64,000 nt of DNA, taken from NCBI GenBank assembly GCA_964035545.1, contig OZ037765.1, forward strand, positions 5,964,698 to 6,028,697. The letters are read 5' to 3'. Source of the stretch: Bugula neritina (Eukaryota; Bryozoa; Gymnolaemata; Cheilostomatida; Bugulidae). The position numbers and the translations under genes were made by a program. This document shows, piece after piece, positions 1-17,200 of this stretch (positions are counted from its first letter, which is position 1; each line of letters begins with the position of its first letter). The notes beneath the pieces were generated by a model, which worked only from the letters and a program-made list of their open reading frames with translations, was not told where the DNA came from and made no database searches.

Positions 1-31
1 TATTAGATCTGTAATATAAAAAAAAGGAAAA

Positions 32-5774
<5,743 letters not shown>

Positions 5775-6829
5775 GTAACTATATGCATGTGTGTCACTAT
5801 TGTGCATGAGGGCACAATTGTTGGACAATTCTTTCTTGACAAAAGACTAGCCAGTCTGCCTATTTCAGTAATTATGCCAACTGATGATTAGTAAAAGTAA
5901 TTTATTTATAGTTGATAATTTATTTATATATTCTGACTAACTCATCTCATGAATCTCTATCTCTTCTCTGATTGTTACATAATGCTCTTTTACAGGCACG
6001 CATAGTGTATTATTTTTATATTGGGTATACTACTTATATAAGAATAATTTTACTTGTTGTAATCTCATAATTATTTAGACAGTGTGACTGTGCGATTTTT
6101 GCTCACTTTTATTCGATTGACATCTCAATTTTATGAACAGGCAACTGTTTTCCAGCAACTTTAACTCTCGCAATGTTTTATTTAATTAATGTGAGGCTAA
6201 TTCATTCCCAATGACATTGAAAAGGGCTAGATGCCTGTGATTGGAAAATTACATCATAAAGTAAAAAAATTACTCAAGTGTTAAGCTCTTACTAATGTAC
6301 TTGATGGCTTAAACCAAAACACATTCCCTTATAAACTTTTTTATTCAGCTGAGACCAACTTTATATTCTCAATGTATTTTAATATTTGCTGATGAAAGTT
6401 GCTCTATTGTTTTTTTCTGAACGATTTTTCTTTTTACATGCCATTAATTAATAATTAGATTGAATTTTGATTTGTCACAAGTTTTAAACGGCAGTCCATA
6501 ATATTGATATCAAGTTTTTATGACATTAGAGACAAAATAGGTGGTATATTACATCAGTATAGTTTATTCAGAGTGTATTCTACTGGCAGCTCAAAATAAA
6601 TAATAATGCATGCAGACAAGTATCACTTGTTAACACATTTTCTTGCTGTCTAGTGTTTTCTATTCTATATACATTGACCTCTATTTTAATCACCAATCAC
6701 TTCTAACCATCTGCTACTTTACTAGTGCCACTCTCTTTAATATGTTGCCACACTATCTCACTTTACTATAACCACTTACCAAGAAATCTCAACTGTTAAA
6801 GTGGCTAAGTGGTCTGTCCACTGCTGCCG
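5775..6829. other. Intergenic region between TDH and the SCO-spondin-like gene
   Basis: This is AT-rich DNA that must hold the TDH 3' UTR and the upstream regulatory DNA of the next gene. The only recognisable element is AATAAA at 6595-6600, a possible but distant TDH poly(A) signal. Short reading frames here are not supported by homology or splice context. I see no RNA gene or mobile element. Confidence 0.6.
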
Positions 6830-6837
6830 TATATAAA
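6830..6837 (+). promoter_or_regulatory. TATA box of the SCO-spondin-like gene
   Basis: TATATAAA stands 57 bases upstream of the first base of the signal-peptide ATG (6894). An initiator-like CCATTCC follows at 6864-6870, so transcription probably starts near 6866 with a leader of about 28 bases. The spacing fits a focused pol II core promoter. This is inferred from motif and position only. Confidence 0.55.
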
Positions 6838-6893
6838 TGGTCAGCACTTGGCTGATGCTGTCACCATTCCTTCGTTGCTCACACAGAGCAAAC

Positions 6894-8227
6894 ATGGACT
6901 GGTTGCTGTACCTCCAAGTTGTTCTGTGTGTGGGAGTATTGCCATCATTCGCACAGTCGCTAGTGTAAGTTGTAGTCTTATGTTTTACTATCTCATTTAT
7001 AATTTGTCTAAATCGAAGATTATATGCATTTACAAAAAAAATTCATCATGTTATTTGTATTATATATATGTAAAAATATTTTGAGGTTTATGTTTGAGTA
7101 TAAGTGTTTATGTATGATAATTTACTAAATAGTTTTATAAATAAAATAGTTGATCGTGCATATAATATTCAATATTGTTATGGTTACAAAATTTTCTTTT
7201 TGTACGACTGCTCCAAAAACTTATTCATATGCTGATAAATTGCCTTGCAGGAAGCATGAGTGTGTGAACACAGTGTATAACCAGGTGACTCGAAAGGAAA
7301 GCTGCTCCAACTACATCCTGTATATTCTGGAAGGGTTTCAGCTCGACCGTGATAGGACGCCTGGTCTGAGTGCTCTCTCCGACGAAGATCTGCAGAAAAA
7401 GATTTATGACTGGTCTGTTTCTCCTAAAGCCCCAGATTGCTATTTCGCAAAGTAAGTTATTTTAGAATTAATTTAAAAAACCTTGACCTTTGCAATAATA
7501 TGAGCTATAGTGTGCCATGGTGTCAATATGTCATGTGTATTGTTCTGCTGTTTGCAGATGGGTGTCTGAAGAGAAGACAGGGTGCTGTCCAGGTTATATT
7601 GGTGAAGAATGTACCCAGGGTAGGTCTACTTTGTTGTATAGTTTTGCTAAAGAAAGTTTGATTTCTGAGAAAATGCCTGAGTAGTATATTTTATGCATTA
7701 GTAGATATTGTGTTTTTTTAAATTGCAGCTGTTTGTGAACCTGAATGTGTAAACGAAGGCTTCTGCATAGAACCCAGTATCTGTAGCTGTCCCGAAGGTT
7801 ACACAGGCTATCGATGTGAAGATATTATTGCAGGTAAGAAGTTGGTTTATGAAATAAGTTAATAGCTTATTTATATGTTGTGTAACGGCAAGTATATTAA
7901 AACAATCTTCTATATATAGTAATATATTTTATATCATAACCAAATTTATATTCTTCATTTTAATTACAAAATTATGTTTTACTTAAAAAGTATTTATTTG
8001 CGATTTAGTCGTAAGAAATATTTTCAACTTGGTATGTTTGCTTCTTTTCTCAACCATCTGTTTCGTAGATGTGACTGAGGACAGGAAATACTGTTACAAG
8101 TTTCCTAAATGCTTCGGTGAGAAGGAGAGCACCAGTCAACAGAGAGTGGTTAGCTTTGAGGAGTGTTGCCAAGTCAATGGTGGTGGAAGTTGGGGTCTAG
8201 CTGATGGGGCATGCATGCCGTGTAAAG
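6894..8227 (+). CDS. SSPO-like exons 1-5: signal peptide, EMI, EGF-like, TB-like module
   Basis: Exons are 6894-6964, 7251-7451, 7558-7619, 7729-7833 and 8069-8227 (residues 1-199). The N-terminus [15 protein letters not shown] then LPSFAQS is a classic signal peptide, with cleavage probable after SFA (about residue 21). Residues ~25-111 form an EMI domain with the closing signature [14 protein letters not shown] domains mediate multimer assembly and also open vertebrate SCO-spondin. Residues 112-146 are an EGF-like module ([11 protein letters not shown] ... [12 protein letters not shown]). Residues 147-199 contain FEECC, GGSWG and a final CMPC, the pattern of TGF-beta-binding (TB) or properdin N-terminal modules; that call is weaker. 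Introns follow the module borders in phase 1. Confidence 0.85.
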
Positions 8228-11200
8228 GTAAGTAATTCTAGAGTGTTGGGTGATAGTTACAGTTAGTTTTAGTTAGTTGAACTAACGAAAATATTTGTTT
8301 ATGTAAATTTTTATCGGTGTGAAGATAGCTATATTCCAATATTATGTGTTTGCACTATTCAATGATGAAAAAAAATGATTTCATACAAAGCAAGTTATTT
8401 CAATTTGAAGTTTTTGTCTAAAAACATTTTGTTATTATGTTGACAAATCTGTTGTCAACAATTTATGTAAATACTAATTGATTGCTTTAGAATGTCTTAA
8501 TGTTATGTTCATAGCCAACGTAGTTGAGAAAGAAGTAAATCTTGCCTTTTCAACTTGTCTGAACTTTGGTACAAACTACTGGAGGACATTTGACGGTTTA
8601 GAGTATCAGTTCAATGGACAGTGTAAATACATCATGGCCAAGTCTCAGCAGTGGCATGTCAATGTAAAACTAGTTGGCTGTAACAGCTTTAGAACTTGTA
8701 GGAAGGTATGTTGAAATAAGTATGTAACTCGCGGTTAGTGTAAGTTTATTGTAAATGGGGCAGTCATCTACTAAGTATAGTTCACATTATATAGTAATTT
8801 GAATTTTTATACCCTGCTGACAATTATTGCGGTTCTATATAAGCGTATTGTTTAGGGCATGATGTGATTTTACTTTACAGGAACTTGACATGGTGTTCAA
8901 TACGCTACACATTGTAGCCCAGGGGGATAGCATCTCTCAGGGAAACGGAGTCAAAATCCTAATCAATGAAACTAATGGCTTTTCATCCAATATTGGAGGT
9001 AAATGCAATTTTCACCATACAATAATGTATACTAGTTGTAATTTTAGTAGAATATCATGTTTTTAACCTTTCAGCAATTATAGATATTGTTGCCATGTTT
9101 AAATTTTTGAGAATAAGCTCATGAAATTGGTTCTAGCTTATTAATTTTCAAAATAGGGTAAGTTTAATTTAACTTTTCAACTAATTTTCTATTCATGAAA
9201 AGTGTGAATGTTAGGATGAGAACAGGCAAAAAAACCATACTCTATTATTTATACCTGTTCTCAGCTTACGTTGCAAGAGCAGATAACTACTAAAATTATT
9301 CTGCTTTCAGTTATGAATTTTACTTGAATCTGTTTTTCTTTTAGGAGTATCAATAACGAGAGCTGGTAATTATAATTGTTTGGTTGCCAGTAACAACGAA
9401 GAAGAGATCAAAGTGAAATGGGATGCAAATAACACTGTGTATGTAACAGTAACTGGAGAGCACAATGGTAAACACATCAGGGGGATGTGTGGTAATAATG
9501 ATGGTAACCCTGCAGTAACCAGTGAGTCACATTTAGTTACACATAATTTTATATCAGCGATAAAACTTATACACTTCTATTGTATATAATATGTATCATA
9601 TAATATACTTTTCATGTAAGCTTTACATATGCTCATGTTTACATTACGAAATTCATTAGATTTGCAAAATATTCTTTGATTAATTCTTTTTTATAAAAAT
9701 AGTTTTGTTTCACACATAATATTTGGTTTGTTAATTTTTTTGTGAAACAGAATCAGAACGTATTAGTTTAGAATACAATATTTGTGTATATTTGGAGTTT
9801 TCTTACCAGGTTCTAATTAGTATTATATACAATTTTAGATGAGTTTATTCAGCAGGTTGGCCTAATTGCCACAAACCCAGTAGCTTTTGGCAACGGGTGG
9901 GATATCACCAGTGAAGATACTAACGTATGTACTCTGAGCTTTTAATTTTGCTGACTACTCATTTTACAGTGGTAACGGTCTCAAAAAAATGTTATGCATA
10001 TTTCTTGTACATGCTACAATTGAAGAAATCTCAAAATGACTAATAGTAGCACAATAAGTCTGAGCAAATAAATATGTGTTTGAATATAGATTAAAATTGA
10101 TTTCAATAAAAGTTAAGTTAAAATTTTAAGAATCTAGGCTTTAACAACCTGCTAACTTCTGAATTATATTTTAATGTAACTTATCTATATTTTAAACATA
10201 GTTTAAATTAGTTATGTTACAATAACACTTGAGATACAAGTTACTGCTAGAAATATTAGCTGCAGTTGTCTATTTACTCTACATAACTAACTATATATTG
10301 TTCAAGTGTGCCAAGGGAACTACTGAACCCTATCATTGTAAAGATAAGGATGTGACAGAGGATGCCGAGAGAGCCTGTCAGCATTTGAAAAGTTTTACCT
10401 TTGCCCCTTGTCACTCTAAGGTGTGTTTTTAATACAGTGAATTCAAGTCAGCATATTGTACTTTTAGAGTATGCATTGTTTGTATGATAGTATGCCAATG
10501 TATTTGACAAAACGTTGATTCAAACCGAACTCTCATTTGGATGCAAGAAGTCTTAGTTAGATTCCATTATGCAAAAACATAGCACTGTTCTACTGCATAA
10601 TGAGTTCTGTTAAATTAAAAGCATCAAAAAGTTTAGTAACTTTCGGAAAAGCAAAGTATGAAACTAAATCTTGATTTATATTTTTAAAATGGTGAATAAA
10701 CCTGCTGGTGCAAGATGCATATTGAAATTTTATTGTCCGCATAAATTTATCAATACCTTGCCACTACCTGCCAACACCTGCCACTATCCTGCCAACACCT
10801 GCCAATATCCTGCCAATACCTGCCAACACCTGCCAATATCCTGCCAACACTTGCTAATATTGGCTAATAATTGTCATTATCTGAACAGGTTGATGTGAAT
10901 CACTGGTACAAAATATGTATGACAGACTACTGCTTGGCCGCGCAGACTGCAGGCGATGATCCACAGGGGGTTGTCTGCACTACACTTTCTAACTACGCCC
11001 ACCTCTGTGCTCAACGCAACACCGTAATAGAATGGAGGACTTCCTCTTTATGTCGTAAGTTTTTATGTACAATATGAGATTTACCTGCTACCGGTACACA
11101 GATGAGCAGTATGGGAGTTATCTGCTGCCGGTACACAGATAATGGACTGTAGTTGTCAGATTGATAAAATTTCTTTTGACTCTTTTATTTCTGCTAAAAA

Positions 11201-14200
11201 AGTTCCAGTTGAGTTTAAAAAATTTTCTTCTTTTTTTGTGAAAAAAAAGTGACTGAGAAAATTAGGTTGTTTTCCATCATTATGGCTTTCAATAATTATT
11301 TTTAATTGTAAATGCACTACATTCTAAATGTGCTATTATGTTGTTTATTCTAAATACAATAGGACATTAATTTACAAACTGGTCACATTTCCACATCACT
11401 GCATGATGTGTATGTACATGTTATTATAGCCAAGGAATGCCCAGAAGGTATGATCTATACTGAGTGTGGGTCACCATGCCCCCACACTTGCGCCAGCTTG
11501 TACATGATGGCTGTGCAGAAGTGCAGCATGGACTGTGAACCCAAGTGTATGTGCAGACCTGGCCTCTTCCTACACAATGGCCAATGCGTGGAGCGCGGTG
11601 AGTGCCCCTGCATGCACCACAGACAGGAGTACCCTCATGGGGAAGTCATCAAGATGGGCTGCAATGATTGGTATGTGTCTCGTTCTGGGAATTGATTTGC
11701 TGTTTTTAATATTATTTCTGTTTTTTTCTCAACACTTTATGTCCATGCATTGCTTTTGCCTCACTTTCCTGTTTTCTTCCTTTGCTATGATAACTGTTTG
11801 TCCTATTTGAATTAATCTGTACTTGGTTTATTTACTTAAGAGATGATACATGAATATGCTAGTATATGCATAATTTGTATTCTGCATAAAAAACAAAAGA
11901 GTATACGTTTTTCAGTTACTTATTTACTTATTGAATAATTTTATGTTATTTTGTTGATCCGCAAATTATATTGATTGCAACTCACTATGGTGCGCAAACA
12001 GGAATATTATATATACTTCAGTGAGTGTACCGAAGGCAGGTGGAACTGCACCCAAAATCCTTGTCCAGCCACATGTCAGGTTGTCGGGGCTCTTCACTAC
12101 ATCACCTTTGACTCCCTTCACTATAGTCTGGGAGGCAAGATGTGCTACTATGACCTTGTTCGGGTCAGTTGCATTTTATACTCATTTATTATCCTTGCAT
12201 TACAAATATGTGCTTTGCTATTTTAATAACACAACCGAAAAACTAAACTAAAAAATTAATACGAAAATTATTAAAAATCAATTACTGGTTGAAAATAGAT
12301 TAAAGTTCCAATGAAATTAAAAAATGCGTGCAGGTAACTGAAAGCAATATTTTTAATTTGAATTTGTTTTCTCTTTTCTATTGTAGCCAAATCCCGAATA
12401 TCAGTCGGATCCACGAATAAATCTCGTTGTCTCTGCCTTGCATGACAAGTGTTCTGGCGATGGGGGGACGAGTTTGTGTGTCAAGACTGTCAGAATTGTT
12501 TTCAGAAACATCACAATATTCCTAGAGCAGGTAACTCCTATTAAAAATTCATATACCCAGAGTGGGTAACTCCTATTAGAGTGTAGTATTCTTAGAGCAG
12601 GTAACTCCTTTTAAAAATTCATATACCAAGAGTGGGTAACTCCTATTAGAGTGTCATGCTCCAGTCTAAAAGTTGTGTCTTTGAGGTAAAATAATAAACA
12701 CCATTAAATGGATTATTTATACATGATTTCTATTTTTATGCTATATATTGTTTACAATGATTGCAATCGTATTGCTCTTATTTGTAATGTTTAGTCCGGT
12801 ATTGCAACATTTGATTTAAAATAAAAGTACGGTTTTATGGCTGCAATTTTATTGCGCTGAATGTAATATGCTGTTTTTCAACATTTGCTTTTTTGAAGTA
12901 AGATTGCATATTTCTTAAAAACTGTTTTAGCTTTTTTTATATTGATGGTTCTGTCTTTATCTCTGTAAAACTTTTTAATTACACCAATGTTTTACAGGGT
13001 GGTGAAGTGACCATAGATGATGAAAGCTTCACTGATATCTTACCCTACATTACTGGACATGTTCATGTTAAGAGAGCTACATCTCAGTTTGTGGCAGTAA
13101 CTGGGTTTGGTTTTTATATTCTTTGGGATGGTGTTTCTACCCTGTATATCACTCTAGACCCTTTCTTTGTAAACAAGGTTAGTGAATTCTTTCATTGATG
13201 AGACTATGAACATTTCTCTATGGCTACTTCAGTTATTCAAAAGTTGGTTGATTAAAGTTTCTCAAAAAGGTTCATCATAATTTTTATAACATTTTCATTG
13301 TACATGTATATGTATTGCTTTTGAATATGGCTACCTGTTAGATCAATAGCTCTCCAGGTCAGGAGGTGAGAATATTACTTGTGAATTTCAAGAAAAAGTG
13401 AATGCATTTTAAACAAAGGATTTACCTGTTTGTTTATTTGCAGGTGAAAGGATTGTGTGGAATGTACGACAGATTCTTGTTGAATGATTTTACCACCGAG
13501 AATGGCATCATGGAGTCCGTAGATCAGTACTTTGCTGACAACTTCCTGTCTGACCCATCTTCATGTAACAGCGACTCACTTAGTCTTCAGAGCTCACCAT
13601 GTGATGAGGACGTTGACGTAGGTGTTTGGCAGTGCTTATGTGATGGTATTGACTTGTAATTTAAGCAACATGTGACTTGCTTATTTGATATTCAATATTC
13701 AAGATTATTTACATTGATTAGACTATTTGTTCAAATGTTATTGTATATCAACTGTGTGTTTTAACACTATCTCGGTTTTAATGCGAACATCCTGTTTTTT
13801 ATAGCCTATATCATAGATAATTCTTTCATAAACGCAAGCATTTTTATATCACAAAACTACAATGCGTTATTTTATGTATTTTAAATTTTATTTCATACAT
13901 TTGTAAAATAAGCTTGCGGTAATTGGAAATATTTTAGTATTTTGTTGTTGATTTGTAGTTGAGAATAAAAGCGCTGCAAGTGTGCAAGTTGCTTGAATCG
14001 AATGCGTTTGAGGAGTGCTGGAGTGTGGCAGCCTTTGAATACTACTACGCACGTTGTATGAGGGACTACTGTATGCGAGGAGATGCCTCAGACGCACCTC
14101 TGTGTACGCACGCGGCAGCTCTGGCCAGGGAATGTGCCTTAGAGGGAATCTATATCGATTGGAGAAAGCATCCATTAGCAGTTGATAAATGCTGTAAGTT

Positions 14201-17200
14201 GCTGTTTAGCTTAATGTAGATGCCTTAATTTATAATAGCATTAGTGCTCCTGCCGTATCTCACTAAGCTACGGGCCCCGAAATTTCTCATTTTGTCTTTA
14301 TACACACAAATCGGAGGGGGGGGGGTTCAAGCCCTTCTCATGAGCTATAGAATTTCGTGGGGAAAGAAATTGTGAGATACTTTGGATTTTGATTCAATTA
14401 TTTCTTTTCCAGTTGTCTCTTTTTTGTTTTTACTTTTAAAGGCATATAATAACACTTCAGCATTTTGGGGTATGTGTCACGGCATTTATGTAAGTGTATC
14501 TTAAAGATGATTCAACTTTTTTGCCTGCTGCTTATAACACTTCAATTTATGGATTACTACATGCTGCAATATAATTTGTTTCTAGCTGTCGAATGCCGTC
14601 AAGGTAGTAATTACAATGAGTGTCACAATGACTGTGAAAACTCGTGTCAACACATAGAAGACAAGTCTTTCTGTCATGACACCTGTGTCAGTGGGTGTCA
14701 GTGTGACCAAGACACATATCTTGACAACGATGGTATGTGTGTAGAGAAAAAGTACTGTCCGTGCTACAGCACATATGACGGGTCTCACACGCCAATAGGT
14801 CCCGACAGCACCATTCAAATCAACTGCGCCAATTGGTTAGATTCTACATTGTCACTTTATGGATAATTTTGTCAACATGCTCATATATATTGCTACTAAT
14901 TTAAAGAAAATGTTAGAGGTAAAATTAATTGTTGAAAAAAAAGATCCAATCCTTTTGAATATATCACACGCACAGGAAGACACATGTCTGTGAAATGTCT
15001 CTGTTGCAGCACTTGTACCGATGGAAAGTTGCAGTGCGGAGAGTCGAAGTGTGATGTAGCCGTTTCCTGTCCCAACAACCAGGTGTATAGAGAAGACCTT
15101 CCCGCATGTGGCAGAACTTGTGTGGATGCCAACCGCGCAGACGTCTGCAAGGAAAAGAAAAAGTTTAAAGGATGTGGATGTGTAGATGGCTTGTTTCTAA
15201 ATGAAAAGGTTAGTTCTACTCCATTCTGTTAACAAGTTCTGGATACTTTAAAGGGAAACATAGCTGTAGCAAGCTGTAAATCTATGAGTATATTTTATGT
15301 GTAGATTCATTATTGATTGATTATGATAAACTTAGTTTAATAATTCAAATAATTTAAATAAATATTGTCTGGTCTTTACTGAATGTTTTATGATTATTTA
15401 TTGTTGCTTTGAGTTGCCACTGCTCTATTATGCCTAATGCTCCTGACACCATCTTTTCGTGACTTCAGTTTTTATATTGATTGTTGGTGCTGAATAGAAA
15501 AAGAAATCTCGCTATGTATCTGTAGGGTGTCTGTGTTGAACACTATGACTGCTCTTGTGTACACGGGGGAGAGTTCTTTGAAAAAGGAGCTACTCATAAT
15601 GTTGGCTGTAAAGAATAGTAAGTCATCCTTTTCCAGTAGCAGGAGAAGAAAAACCTTACGATGATTTATTTACCTTTGCATTTTGCTCATTTAATACTTT
15701 TTACTTGTCATTGTAGTTTTTATTGTCACAGTATTAATCTTTTACTTACTTTTGTAAATGCTGCATAACGTTGTGCTATTGTTAGTACTTGTCGAAACGG
15801 TTCCTGGTCAGTGAGGTCCGAGGGCTGTCCCGCAGTCTGCTGGGCCTCCGGAGATCCACACTACACGACATTTGATGGCATACACTACTCGTTCATGGGT
15901 AGCTGCAGCTATGAGCTTGTCACTCATATCAATCAGAGTTTTGCTATCACTGTTGAGAACGTGCCCTGCGGTGTCAGTGGTGTTACCTGTACAAAGGTGA
16001 GTTGTGTTACCTGTACAGAGTTACCTGTACAAAGGTGAGTAGTGTTACCTGTACAAAGGTGAGATATTTCTAAGCGAGTATACATGTAGGACAGAGTTCT
16101 AAAGAGTTTGATAATTTAACAGCAGCTGCTGCTACAATTAATCTGTCATATTAACCAATTTTTGATTATGCGTTTTATTGCCGATTCTACAAGCTGATTT
16201 GTAATAGTTAGTTCCTCATGCAGCAAACGAAATTTAGCAGTTATATTTATAAAGCTCAATCTATGAACAGTAGCTGTTCCAGTATTTAGTCTGTGGTCAA
16301 CTTAGAATAATTAATTGCTAACATAATTCTATGTAACATACACCTTCACATTAAAAGAAACTAATATTTTTACCAAAGTGTGTTAATTCCAACCAATGTG
16401 CTCAAACTATTATTTGGATCAATATGTTTGCTAATTTAAGTTTGTGAACATGATGTAGGCGGTGCATATAAAGGTGAATCAGCACCGTATTGACCTGGTC
16501 AGAGGAAAAGCTGCTACTGTGAACAACGTGACTCTTACTGAGAATGTCTATTCATCTAATGATATAAAGATAGGCCGAGCTGGGCTGTTTGTTGTGATAT
16601 ATGTGCCAGAGTATGGCATGGAAGTTATGTGGGATGAAGGTAAACACTATTTTCTTCCTCTAATTCTCACCTTTTAATAAGAAACAACTGTTTCAGTAAT
16701 TTTATGTTAACTACAATTTCATTCATTCAAATTGAATTTAAGTAAGACTGTGTTTACTGCCCGCAAATTTAAATAATAATAGTATATGTTATATCATATT
16801 AGTCTCTAAATAAGGTATGATGGTACTTAATATGATGTATTATATTGTAAAGTGATACAATATTTTATAATCTGGTATAGTACTGTACAACATTATGCCA
16901 TAGTATATAATATGGTATAATGATATTAAGGTATAATATTATACAGTATGGTATATTATTAGTAGTGATTCATCTCAATTATACAGCAAAATAAAACAGT
17001 AACTTATTAATCACACAATGTAGCATAACGCTGTTCACATATGACTTGTACATACCGCTACTGACTGCCAAATATTACCTCACAGGCACGAGAGTATACG
17101 TCATGCTAGACAGGAAGCACATGGGACAAGTACGAGGACTCTGCGGTAACTTCAATGGCCGATCGGATGATGAGTTTGCCAGTCGAACCAACTCCACTGA

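Noticed and set aside
8491-8514. Alternative later start of exon 6 (at 8515)
   Set aside because: Both acceptors keep the frame. I kept the earlier one because CTTTAG is a better acceptor and the extra Cys resembles the Cys that opens other modules, but transcript data could reverse this.
16780-16960. ATAT/GGTATA-rich stretch considered as a satellite
   Set aside because: No stable unit length could be seen. It is ordinary low-complexity intron sequence, like 3480-3560 and 4980-5130.
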